The notes under the pieces: model-generated
Told to the model about the DNA's origin: nothing
What the model saw: only the letters and a program-made list of their open reading frames with translations
Database searches by the model: none
Translations under genes and position numbers: made by a program
Source: Ignavibacteriota bacterium
GTDB taxonomy: Bacteria; Bacteroidota; Ignavibacteria; Palsa-1295
Assembly (NCBI GenBank): GCA_025357895.1
Contig: JANYLL010000288.1
Coordinates: 1-14,192, forward strand
Reading direction: 5' to 3'
Length of the DNA: 14,192 bases
Shown here: positions 5,440 to 12,773 of the stretch, one piece after another
Numbering within the stretch: position 1 is the first letter of the stretch
Layout of the letters: each line of letters begins with the position of its first letter

Positions 5440-7992
5440 TTACTCCACAATGATCTTCTGCGATACTGCTCTTCCATTCGCAGTCAGCATCACAAAATAC
5501 GTGCCTTTAGCAAGATCGTTGGTTGTGAACGTCACTTGATGTTTACCCGCTTCGAAATAATTTTTTTCGAGGACACGAAGTTCACGACCTAAAACGTCGA
5601 ATAGGGTAATTGTTGCAATGCCCGAATTATTAATCGTGAAATTCATAGATGCATTACTCGATGTGATCGGATTCGGATAGCTCGGCTCAAGCGAAAGGGG
5701 AAGAGGACTTCCTGTTGATGGCACCCCTGCAAGAATAGAAAGATCCGTCCAAAACATACCCCGACCATAGGTACCTGCAAGAAGTGTATCACTTCCCTGA
5801 CCTTTGATCTTTAAGGTTAACACTTCGGCAAGAGGCATTCCATTCATAAGTGGATTCCATGTTACGCCGCCATCTGCGGAATATATCACTCCCTTATCGG
5901 TACCGACATATAGGTTGCCGTTTTTCGGACTAAAGGCAACCGTCCAACATCCAATATTTGGGAAATTTGTTGCGGGATTTGTGAAAGTAACTCCGCCATC
6001 TTCGCTTTTAAAGAAATGTTTCTGCGTTGTTCCGATACCCTGAGTTACAACATAAATTTCATTATGATTTTTCGGATTAGAGGTAATCCCTGCGACAGAT
6101 TCACTAATGTTTTTATTCAGCCATGTTGCGCCTTGATCAGTAGTTCTCCAAAGATTCGTACCTGATCCAGCCCAAAAATATGCAGAAGCGTCTTCACCCT
6201 GAAAAATATGTATCCCGCTCGCATTCCCTATTCCTTTATCGCTTTTCAATGTGAAACTATCATCACCTCCGCTTGTGCTCGTCCAGATATGAGTTCCTCC
6301 ACCATACGCAACGACGTTTCCATCAGGAGAAACATCATATGAAGGATAAAATTGGACATTGTCACCGGCTAATCCCGATGTGGATTGAATAGAATTTTGA
6401 TTAAAAGTTCTTCCCCCATCAAGTGACTTATAAAATGTTGCATAAACATACGTCGTATAAACGATGTTTGGGTCATTCGATGACACCCAGCCACGACCAC
6501 CATCCCCGGGATTTGTCTGGGTAAAATCCTTATCTGCTATTAATGCTCTGTTGGTCGAATTATCCTGACAGCCACCGGTAACAAATGTAAAATTTTTATC
6601 AGCATCTACTCCAACAAATTCAAGAGTTGCAAGTCCTTCGTTAATAGCCGTATTCCAATTGCCGAATGAAGATTGGGAACTTGCGCTGGCAATTCCGCCG
6701 TCTCCGCAATCATAAAGCGTATTACCGGCAAAAGCAAGGTGATGGTGATCTGCATGAATATAATTAGGGGGAAAACTATGGAGCGGCGGATTCCATGCCG
6801 AAAGCTGCTGCCAATGAACTCCGCTGTCATTCGAAGTATATAAATCAAGCCCACCGACAAAAATTTGTCTTCCCAAAGATGGCCGTACCGTGATTGAATT
6901 ACACCACTCCTGCTGCTGACCGAGAGGATTCGGGTTGGTTGAACTGGCTGGTGATGAAGGATTATATCCCATCATTTTTTTCCACGTTAACCCTGCATTT
7001 GTTGACATCCAGACGCCTAACGTAGGACGAACTGTTCCGCTTAAAACTGTGCCAATCGAAGCATAATAAAGATTGGGATCACTTGGAGCATTCGCAACTG
7101 AAATGCGTCCAAGATTACCGGAAATGCCAGTCACAGCCTTCGTCCATGTTGCTCCTGAATCTGCTGACCTATAAATACTTCCATATCCGCTGACAACAAG
7201 AGTGAGAGGTTGATGAGTATTATATGCGATTGAAAGGGGTCCTGCCAAACTCAAGGAGAGCTTACGCCATGTTGAACCGCCATCCGTTGATTTAATAAGA
7301 CCTGCATTAAGAGGCGGAAAATTTGACTGTGCATATGCTGCATAAACGATTTGCGAATTAAGAGAATCAAAAAGAATTTGGGTATAGGACGTGCCATTAT
7401 TATTTACACTTGTCCAGTTATTTCCCCCATCCGTTGAATGGTAAAGACCTTGTCCAGGCGGAAATTTATATCCGTCTCCTTCAGGTTCGCCCGTGCCGAG
7501 CAAAAGATTATTCGGATGTAATGGATCTATAGCGATCGCTCCACCCATCAGAGTCGGCAGCCTGTCAGAAAGACTGATCCATTGGATCGGCTTTGCAGTA
7601 ATATCAAGAGTTTTCCAGACACCGCCTGCAGAAGTAGTTATATAGACCACATTCGGATTACTCGGGTCAACAGCAACATCACGAACACGCCCACTGTTAT
7701 GCCCTTCCTGACTTCCTGCAATTCCCTGCCATGCCGGAGAACCGAGCGACTTAAAAGCAGCGCGGTTCTGCATTGAACGCATTGCATTATACGCATTCAA
7801 TTCGATCTTTCCAAGATCTTTTTCTTCGCCTGAAGTTCGGATATTATTCCAATATTCGTTTCTGGCCTTTTCCATAGAGCCATCGTCGAATTGATCGTTT
7901 TTGGTATTTCGCTCCACTCCCTGGGCAATAACCTGTGATGCGAAAAGAGAAATTACAAAGAAAATATTTATACGAATTCTCAGAGATGACAT
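5440..7992 (-). CDS. Secreted Asp-box (BNR/VPS10-like) beta-propeller protein with type IX sorting domain
   Basis: An 850-residue exported protein. The signal peptide is residues 1-24, with cleavage near VIAQ. The body carries nine Asp-box motifs (S/T-x-D-x-G-x-T-W/F) at about 186, 235, 276, 330, 387, 523, 617, 663 and 705, e.g. STDGGSTW and SADGGVTW. These mark turns of beta-propeller blades of the sortilin/BNR kind; such proteins are often auto-named glycosyl hydrolase, without evidence of catalysis. The interval 395-520 lacks Asp boxes and contains HADHHHLAF (413-421) and YDCGDGGIA (427-435), which could bind metal. Residues 766-850 are a type IX C-terminal domain: SYPNPITSS, LFDVLGREL, GTYFVMLTANG, ending KIIVE. 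The protein is probably exported through the type IX system and held at the surface or released. It has its own upstream promoter candidate and stands between two non-co-directional or distant neighbours, so it is likely monocistronic. The specific function is unknown. Confidence 0.92.
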   Translation of the reverse strand: MSSLRIRINIFFVISLFASQVIAQGVERNTKNDQFDDGSMEKARNEYWNNIRTSGEEKDLGKIELNAYNAMRSMQNRAAFKSLGSPAWQGIAGSQEGHNSGRVRDVAVDPSNPNVVYITTSAGGVWKTLDITAKPIQWISLSDRLPTLMGGAIAIDPLHPNNLLLGTGEPEGDGYKFPPGQGLYHSTDGGNNWTSVNNNGTSYTQILFDSLNSQIVYAAYAQSNFPPLNAGLIKSTDGGSTWRKLSLSLAGPLSIAYNTHQPLTLVVSGYGSIYRSADSGATWTKAVTGISGNLGRISVANAPSDPNLYYASIGTVLSGTVRPTLGVWMSTNAGLTWKKMMGYNPSSPASSTNPNPLGQQQEWCNSITVRPSLGRQIFVGGLDLYTSNDSGVHWQQLSAWNPPLHSFPPNYIHADHHHLAFAGNTLYDCGDGGIASASSQSSFGNWNTAINEGLATLEFVGVDADKNFTFVTGGCQDNSTNRALIADKDFTQTNPGDGGRGWVSSNDPNIVYTTYVYATFYKSLDGGRTFNQNSIQSTSGLAGDNVQFYPSYDVSPDGNVVAYGGGTHIWTSTSGGDDSFTLKSDKGIGNASGIHIFQGEDASAYFWAGSGTNLWRTTDQGATWLNKNISESVAGITSNPKNHNEIYVVTQGIGTTQKHFFKSEDGGVTFTNPATNFPNIGCWTVAFSPKNGNLYVGTDKGVIYSADGGVTWNPLMNGMPLAEVLTLKIKGQGSDTLLAGTYGRGMFWTDLSILAGVPSTGSPLPLSLEPSYPNPITSSNASMNFTINNSGIATITLFDVLGRELRVLEKNYFEAGKHQVTFTTNDLAKGTYFVMLTANGRAVSQKIIVE

Positions 7993-8013
7993 TGGTACGT
8001 TCCGAAAAAATTA

Positions 8014-8035
8014 AAAGGAAATGTAAAGGAAATGT
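8014..8035. repeat. Perfect two-copy tandem 11-mer in the leader of the Asp-box gene
   Basis: AAAGGAAATGT occurs twice head to tail (8014-8024 and 8025-8035), read on the plus strand. It lies between the proposed -10 element and the ATG of the minus-strand gene at 7992, so it would be in the 5' untranslated leader as a pyrimidine-rich ACATTTCCTTT pair. It overlaps the adjacent palindrome by three bases. Confidence 0.7.
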
Positions 8036-8053
8036 ATTATATACTATAATACA
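8033..8053. promoter_or_regulatory. 21-bp perfect inverted repeat (possible operator) at the Asp-box gene promoter
   Basis: The arms TGTATTATA (8033-8041) and TATAATACA (8045-8053) are perfect complements around TAC. The arm nearest the gene contains the minus-strand TATAAT that I take as the -10 element, so a dimeric regulator bound here would block RNA polymerase. AT-rich palindromes can arise by chance, so binding is inferred. Confidence 0.45.
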
Positions 8054-8065
8054 CGAAAACGGCAA
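8036..8065 (-). promoter_or_regulatory. Candidate promoter for the Asp-box/type IX secreted gene
   Basis: On the minus strand TTGCCG (8065-8060) is followed after 18 bases by TATAAT (8041-8036), a near-consensus primary sigma factor pair about 44 bases upstream of the ATG at 7992. The Bacteroidota-style TAnnTTTG -7 element is not seen here. This gap is where transcription of the gene must begin, since the upstream dxs gene ends 240 bases away. Confidence 0.45.
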
Positions 8066-8113
8066 ATAAGTTCTAAAAAAGATGTTCACTGGCTGGTGAT
8101 ATGGGAGAATCCA

Positions 8114-8148
8114 GGGGCGCTTCGGTCGAAAATATGTGAAGAAGCCCC
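8114..8148. terminator. GC-rich hairpin downstream of dxs (possible terminator, no U-tract)
   Basis: GGGGC (8114-8118) pairs with GCCCC (8144-8148), and CTTC (8120-8123) with GAAG (8138-8141), across a small internal loop, leaving a 14-base loop. It lies about 85 bases beyond the dxs stop codon on the minus strand and is the strongest structure in the 238-bp gap. No T-run follows on either strand, so a classical intrinsic terminator is doubtful. A shorter stem ACGAT/ATCGT (8158-8171) followed on the minus strand by TTTT is the alternative. Confidence 0.3.
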
Positions 8149-8230
8149 ATTAGTAAAACGATTTAGATCGTCAAAGTTACAACCGCAAACAATAATTTTT
8201 CATTATTTTTTTGGAATTGCTTATTTTGAC

Positions 8231-10135
8231 TCATTTTCGAACTTCGATTTCATTCAAAAAACCTTTGATGCTCTTAAGAATCCCTTCCCGATTCAGCCCC
8301 TGGTCATTTATAAGTTCTGAAGGGGCTCCATGCTCGACATAAGCATCGGGATAGCCAAGGAATTTCAAACGTGGCGAAAGTCCCTTTTCTGCATAAAACT
8401 CAGCAACTGCACTTCCGAAGCCGCCCATGATGACGTTCTCTTCGAGGGTGATGATATTCGGGAATCTTGCAGCTAAGCCTTCGAGTAGGTCTTCGTCAAG
8501 AGGCTTAATAAATCGGGCATTTACAACGGCAAGAGATATTCCCTCATGCTCAAGATCTTGAGCCACTTTTATTGCTTCGTATAGGATCGGACCGATTCCC
8601 ACGATCGCTCCGTCTTTTCCATCTCGCATGATCTCACCTCTGCCAATAGGCAATGTATTGAATCCGCTTGCAGCAAGAGGAACGCCGATACCATTACCAC
8701 GCGGATACCGCATCGCGATGGGACCTTGTTGAAATTCGGTTGCCGTAAAAAGCATGTCGCGCAATTCCTGCTCGTCTTTCGGAGCCATCACCGTCATATT
8801 CGGGATCAGGCGCAGATACGAAAGATCAAACATTCCATGATGGGTATGCCCATCGGCTCCGACAAGTCCTGCGCGATCAAGGGCGAAGATCACATTCAGA
8901 TTTTGAATGCTGACATCATGAATGATCTGATCGAAAGCTCGTTGCAAAAAAGTTGAGTAGATAGCACAAACCGGGGTAAATCCTTGTGTCGCAATTCCGG
9001 CGGCGAAGGTAACAGCATGCTGTTCAGCAATACCGACATCAAAAAACCTTTCCGGCATTTCTTTTTGCAAGATATTCAATCCCGTGCCGTCCGGCATTGC
9101 CGCAGTGATGCCGATTACTTTCGGATTTTCTTTTGCGATCTCTAAGAGAGCCATTCCGAAAACTTTTGTATAATCCGGTGGAAGAGGAGTTGTTACCGGC
9201 TTTGCAATTGCTGTACCCGTAAATTTATCGAATGCTCCGCCGGCAGCGTGATAGCGCTGCACATGAGATTCGGCAGGAGCATAGCCCTTACCCTTTTCAG
9301 AGATCACATGAAGGAGTATAGGTCCCTGCTGATCTTTTACAAAGCGGAGCATCTCAACAAGTTTAACAACATTATGTCCGTTGATGGGACCGAAATACTT
9401 AAAACCCAATGCTTCGAAGAGCATACCCGGAGTGAATGTAGCTTTTAATCCGCCAATGATCTTACCGCCTGCCAACCTGACCCGATCGCCGGCTGCATCC
9501 CAAACTTTATCTTTGATCTTCCGAAGCGCTGGAGATGTAAGAACAGTATTAAAATAATTATGCACTGACCAGACATTCGGTGCTATGGACATTTGATTGT
9601 CATTTAAAATAACAATAATGTTTTTTTTCAGGACTCCGCAATTATTGAGCGCTTCATACGCCATACCTCCGGTCATCGAACCATCACCGATGATAGCAAC
9701 AACCTTAAAATCCTCGCCGGCTAAATCCCGGCCTGTGGCAACACCCAATGCTGCACTGATCGAAGTCGAAGCATGACCTGCACCAAAAACATCATACTCG
9801 CTTTCATCCATTCGTAAAAAAGGAGCAAGTCCGTCTTTTTTGCGAATAGTATGAAGACGTTCTTTTCTTCCGGTAAGTATTTTATGCGGATACGCCTGAT
9901 GCCCGACATCCCATATTAATTTATCTTTTGGAGTATCAAAAACATAATGCAAGGCAACGGTTAATTCAACAACACCTAGCCCTGCGCCGAAATGCCCGCC
10001 GATCTGTGAGATCGTATCGATCAAATATTCCCGTACGTCATCACTGACTCCGCGAAGATCTGTTTCGGCAAGTTTGCGAAGATCTTGGGGATAAGCGATG
10101 TTTTTTAAGTAGGGATATTGTTCGAAATTTTGCAT
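8231..10135 (-). CDS. dxs: 1-deoxy-D-xylulose-5-phosphate synthase
   Basis: A thiamine-diphosphate enzyme that condenses pyruvate with glyceraldehyde 3-phosphate to form DXP. This is the first step of the methylerythritol phosphate route to isoprenoids, and DXP also feeds thiamine and pyridoxal synthesis. The 634 residues match the family length. His48 lies in GGHFGAGLG (46-54). The cofactor motif GDGSMTGG (150-157) runs to NN (164-165), and NDNQMSI is at 178-184. The transketolase-type glutamate Glu371 sits in DVGIAEQHAVTFAAG, and DRAGLVGADGHTHHG (420-434) is the substrate-contact segment with Arg421 and His433. A transketolase C-terminal domain fills about 500-634. Nothing is missing. The ATG has only an A/T-rich leader and no Shine-Dalgarno site. 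It follows xseA-xseB on the same strand with a palindromic repeat between, an order known from many bacteria except that the prenyl synthase ispA usually found there is absent. Confidence 0.98.
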   Translation of the reverse strand: MQNFEQYPYLKNIAYPQDLRKLAETDLRGVSDDVREYLIDTISQIGGHFGAGLGVVELTVALHYVFDTPKDKLIWDVGHQAYPHKILTGRKERLHTIRKKDGLAPFLRMDESEYDVFGAGHASTSISAALGVATGRDLAGEDFKVVAIIGDGSMTGGMAYEALNNCGVLKKNIIVILNDNQMSIAPNVWSVHNYFNTVLTSPALRKIKDKVWDAAGDRVRLAGGKIIGGLKATFTPGMLFEALGFKYFGPINGHNVVKLVEMLRFVKDQQGPILLHVISEKGKGYAPAESHVQRYHAAGGAFDKFTGTAIAKPVTTPLPPDYTKVFGMALLEIAKENPKVIGITAAMPDGTGLNILQKEMPERFFDVGIAEQHAVTFAAGIATQGFTPVCAIYSTFLQRAFDQIIHDVSIQNLNVIFALDRAGLVGADGHTHHGMFDLSYLRLIPNMTVMAPKDEQELRDMLFTATEFQQGPIAMRYPRGNGIGVPLAASGFNTLPIGRGEIMRDGKDGAIVGIGPILYEAIKVAQDLEHEGISLAVVNARFIKPLDEDLLEGLAARFPNIITLEENVIMGGFGSAVAEFYAEKGLSPRLKFLGYPDAYVEHGAPSELINDQGLNREGILKSIKGFLNEIEVRK

Positions 10136-10156
10136 TTATCTTAAAATATTCTTTCG

Positions 10157-10233
10157 CGGTAGGCGCAAGGCTTTAGCCTGCGAGAATGTCTAATCTTGAA
10201 GCGTGTTCGCGGGCTAAAGCCCTGCGCCTACCG
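10157..10233. repeat. 77-bp palindromic repeat of a second family, between xseB and dxs
   Basis: The left arm CGGTAGGCGCAAGGCTTTAG, continuing CCTGCGA, is mirrored by TCGCGGGCTAAAGCCC, continuing TGCGCCTACCG. The arms are 32-33 bases with only a few mismatches around a short TCTAATCTTGAA loop. It shares no sequence with copies A and B. GGTAGGCGCAGGGCTTTAGCCCGCG-like palindromes are recalled as dispersed repeats in other genomes, not checked here. It would fold into a very stable hairpin in an xseB-dxs transcript and could lower dxs expression relative to xseAB or protect the upstream message from 3' decay. No target-site duplication is obvious. Confidence 0.85.
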
Positions 10234-10250
10234 TTATTATGAATCTGATT

Positions 10251-10496
10251 CTACTCTTCGTCAAACTCTGATGTTTCAAAGCTGACAAGCTCTTCATGAA
10301 CTTTCGATAGTGTACGAACTTTTAACTCAGCCTGTTTTAAAGTATCGGAAAGTTTAGCTGCCAGTACCGTGCCTTCTTCATAGAGTTTCAGCATCTCTTC
10401 AAGAGGGATATTGCCTTCTTCAAGTCGTCCGACAATTTTTGCAAGACGATCGAATTCAGACTCAAATGCACTGAGATCGGATTTTTCTTTGGCCAT
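10251..10496 (-). CDS. xseB: Exodeoxyribonuclease VII small subunit
   Basis: An 81-residue helical protein that forms, with several copies per large subunit, the exonuclease VII complex degrading single-stranded DNA from both ends to oligonucleotides. The family pattern is clear: FESEFDRLAKIVGRLEEGNIPLEE (residues 11-34, in two pieces FESEFDRL and IVGRLEEGNIPLEE), then LYEEG at 38-42 and L..AELKV at 54-60. An acidic tail ends in EFDEE. The length is normal. Its ATG is 25 bases after the xseA stop codon, so the two subunits are made from one message. The stop is TAG at 10253-10251, and a 77-bp palindromic repeat begins 17 bases further on. Confidence 0.95.
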   Translation of the reverse strand: MAKEKSDLSAFESEFDRLAKIVGRLEEGNIPLEEMLKLYEEGTVLAAKLSDTLKQAELKVRTLSKVHEELVSFETSEFDEE

Positions 10497-10521
10497 AGAA
10501 TACGTAAAACATTCGGCTAAT

Positions 10522-11790
10522 CTAAGCCGTTCGCCGAACGCGTACTTTCCCGTCGCTAAAGACTATCTCTACGTCATTTTTCTCGGGGATATGTGCTGCT
10601 TTTCCGATAATTTTACCACTTTGATCCTGAACAATTGTATACCCCCGCTCTAAAACAGCATAAGGATTTAAAGCACGAAGTGTTGCATTGTGCTTCTGAG
10701 AACGGGCTTCAGTAAGTTCTAAAACATGTTCGACCTTTGATTGTATTCTCTTCGCTGATAAAATAACACTTGTTTTTTTTTCCGATAAAATATGTCTTAT
10801 AGGTCCTATTAGACCGTATCCGTTTGCATAATTTCGGAGTTCATTTCCAAGATCGGAAATCTTTCGCTTCATAAAATAATCCATTGCAGAGGTGGAAGAT
10901 GATATTGCAGAAAGTAACTCATTCTTATCAGGCGTTGCAAGCTCTGCTGCTGCAGTTGGTGTCGGAGCACGAAGATCGCTGACAAAGTCAGCGATTGTCA
11001 CATCTACTTCATGCCCAACGGAGCTGATGATCGGGATTTTCGAAGCGTATATTGCCCGCGCAACTGCTTCCTCATTAAATGCCCAAAGGTCTTCGAGCGA
11101 ACCGCCTCCTCTGCCAACGATCAAAACATCGGGTTGTTCATTTGCCGGAAGCAAATTCATTTCCTGAATTGCCCGCGCAATATGCAATTCTGCTCCGATT
11201 CCCTGCACTGCAGCCGGCCGAAACAACACTTCCGATAACGGATATCTTCTGCGCAGAACAGTCAGCATATCATGGAGTGCTGCTCCGGTGGGACTTGTGA
11301 TGATACCTATTTTTTTAGGGAATTTTGGAATTTGCCGTTTGCGGCTTTCATCAAAAAGACCTTCGGTAAAAAGTTTTTTATATAGTGCTTCGAAAGCAAG
11401 CTGCAATGCTCCGATTCCCAACGGACGAACCTGGAAGATATCGAACTGGTAATTTCCGCGGGGAGCATATACACTAAGTCTTCCGCGACAGAGGACTTTT
11501 TGACCGTCCTGAAGATCGAATGATAACTGGCGGGTTTTCCAAAAGACGCAGGAAATTTGAGCGTTCTCATCCTTTAACGTCCAATATCGATGGCCGGAAC
11601 GATGGTTGGTAAAATTCGATATTTCACCTTCAACGGTCACTTCAGCAAAATTGGATTCCAATATATCACGAATAGCCTTCGTAAGCGTGGTAACTGTCAG
11701 CGGCTCAGTGCTTATCTCCTTCACAGGAGGCTTTGCAGCCTGTTCCTGATCGAAAAGCAAGGTTAAGGTCTCAACGGTAGTCTTCGCCAC
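10522..11790 (-). CDS. xseA: Exodeoxyribonuclease VII large subunit
   Basis: Catalytic subunit of the single-strand-specific exonuclease VII used in mismatch repair and DNA damage tolerance. An OB-fold nucleic-acid-binding domain covers about 30-125 (VEGEISNF at 53-60, HRYWTLKD at 67-74). The catalytic core contains GRGGGSLEDLWAFNEE (226-241) and SVGHEVDVTIADF (257-269), continuing to DLRAPTPTAAAE, all intact. A helical segment follows, and the C-terminus has the family block NPYAVLERGY (about residue 374 onward). The 422 residues are within the usual range. The frame begins at GTG (11790-11788), 11 bases after the stop of the upstream secreted-protein gene. Conserved sequence starts only at about TEPLTV (28), so the true start could be a later GTG at codon 23. 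The start is therefore uncertain while the product is not. It forms an operon with xseB. Confidence 0.96.
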   Translation of the reverse strand: MAKTTVETLTLLFDQEQAAKPPVKEISTEPLTVTTLTKAIRDILESNFAEVTVEGEISNFTNHRSGHRYWTLKDENAQISCVFWKTRQLSFDLQDGQKVLCRGRLSVYAPRGNYQFDIFQVRPLGIGALQLAFEALYKKLFTEGLFDESRKRQIPKFPKKIGIITSPTGAALHDMLTVLRRRYPLSEVLFRPAAVQGIGAELHIARAIQEMNLLPANEQPDVLIVGRGGGSLEDLWAFNEEAVARAIYASKIPIISSVGHEVDVTIADFVSDLRAPTPTAAAELATPDKNELLSAISSSTSAMDYFMKRKISDLGNELRNYANGYGLIGPIRHILSEKKTSVILSAKRIQSKVEHVLELTEARSQKHNATLRALNPYAVLERGYTIVQDQSGKIIGKAAHIPEKNDVEIVFSDGKVRVRRTA

Positions 11791-11801
11791 AATCGATGTC
11801 T

Positions 11802-12674
11802 CTAACGGACGATTATCGTATTTGACCTTTCGAAGGAATGACTTCCCTGGCTTCCGCTTAGCCTGATCAAATAAACTCCGGGATGAGACGAAAGATCATT
11901 CTTCGTCAAATTTATAATATTTTCACCCTTTATACCATCTATGATCTGAGTATAAACTTTTTTCCCCGTAACGTCATATGCTGAAAGTGTTACGCGGCTA
12001 TCTTCATTCAGCATAAAATGCAGCTTACTATGGGAATTCATGGGGTTCGGATAGAGTGACAATTCTTCATTGGATGCAGATTCTGAATTGACTCCCAATT
12101 TCTCGAGTTCTGTTGTATTATAATACAGTGTTAAGATCATACTCGAATACAAACTCTCGCCGCTATCTTTCAACGGTAAAATAAATGAGGACTGCTTTTT
12201 CATATCCAATCGTATGGTGTGAGGAAAATGATATGAAGCAAGAGTGAGGTAATTTATTTTAGCAGGAATCTCCTGTGGATTCCACTGAATTTTTGCATTT
12301 GTTGTGCCGGGTACGAACTGAATGTCCATCTCATACTTCAAGATAAAACTATCGAGCGCAGGTTTTTTTCTGATATCGATCGGTCCGCCGCCCTGTAATT
12401 CCGGACGGCTTATATAATATCCTGTCATTCGAAAATCAAGATCGCCGGGTTGACCAGGCGGGTATTCCTGCTCACCGCCGGGGAATTCATCTGAAAACCA
12501 TGTTTCTTTATTATACTTCATGGAATCTGATGCTGCAGGATCATAGCCAAATACGACAGTCCGTGCTGAATCATTATTAATAAATAATTTCACATGCAAA
12601 TTAAACTCCGGTAATTGGGCTTTCGCAGCGCCGAATGCTGCAAGAAGAACGATTAGCGTTATATACTTTTTCAT
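11802..12674 (-). CDS. Secreted protein with type IX sorting domain, function unknown
   Basis: A 290-residue protein. The signal peptide is residues 1-19 (MKKYITLIVLL..., cleaved at AKA before Gln20). The middle, about 20-200, is predicted beta-rich and matches no enzyme I know. It includes FGYDPAASD (43-51), a Pro-rich EYPPGQPGDLDFR stretch and paired Trp/Tyr segments. FG-x-DP-x-A-x-D followed by a PP...DxR pattern is one I recall ahead of sorting domains in related bacteria. Residues 203-290 are a type IX C-terminal domain: LYPNPMNS, SAYDVTGKKV, GVYLIRLSG, ending TIIVR. Export across the outer membrane by the type IX system is inferred. It sits between a strong terminator hairpin upstream and xseA 11 bases downstream, so it may head the xseAB message, an unlikely functional pairing that is probably just shared transcription. 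Confidence 0.85.
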   Translation of the reverse strand: MKKYITLIVLLAAFGAAKAQLPEFNLHVKLFINNDSARTVVFGYDPAASDSMKYNKETWFSDEFPGGEQEYPPGQPGDLDFRMTGYYISRPELQGGGPIDIRKKPALDSFILKYEMDIQFVPGTTNAKIQWNPQEIPAKINYLTLASYHFPHTIRLDMKKQSSFILPLKDSGESLYSSMILTLYYNTTELEKLGVNSESASNEELSLYPNPMNSHSKLHFMLNEDSRVTLSAYDVTGKKVYTQIIDGIKGENIINLTKNDLSSHPGVYLIRLSGSQGSHSFERSNTIIVR

Positions 12675-12700
12675 AAATTATCTTTTTTACTAAAATCACA

Positions 12701-12734
12701 AAGCGGAAGTTAGTGTCTATACTAACTTCCGCTT
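12701..12734 (-). terminator. Strong intrinsic-type terminator after the right-end secreted protein gene
   Basis: A perfect 14-bp stem, AAGCGGAAGTTAGT (12701-12714) with ACTAACTTCCGCTT (12721-12734), closes a six-base loop. On the minus strand it is followed by TTTGTGATTTT. It lies 40 bases beyond the TAA at 12774 and 27 bases before the next ATG, so it should end the upstream transcript. It also falls where the next gene's promoter would be, so the downstream gene depends on readthrough or on a promoter inside this structure. Confidence 0.75.
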
Positions 12735-12751
12735 CGCAAAAAGATTTCACC

Positions 12752-12769
12752 TACTTCCTTACGGAAGTA
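12752..12769 (-). other. Small hairpin directly after a stop codon, sharing bases with the terminator
   Basis: TACTTCC (12752-12758) and GGAAGTA (12763-12769) form a perfect 7-bp stem with a four-base loop, five bases beyond the TAA of the secreted-protein gene. Its ACTTCC/GGAAGT core recurs in the 14-bp terminator stem at 12701-12734, so arms of the two hairpins could also pair with each other. It may be a first pause or 3'-end protecting stem. Confidence 0.5.
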
Positions 12770-12773
12770 ACGT

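Noticed and set aside
8184..8216. AATAAT/ATTATT inverted repeat with T-run after dxs
   Set aside because: Only A-T pairs in a six-base stem within A/T-rich sequence; the T-run points the wrong way for dxs. Chance is the simpler reading.
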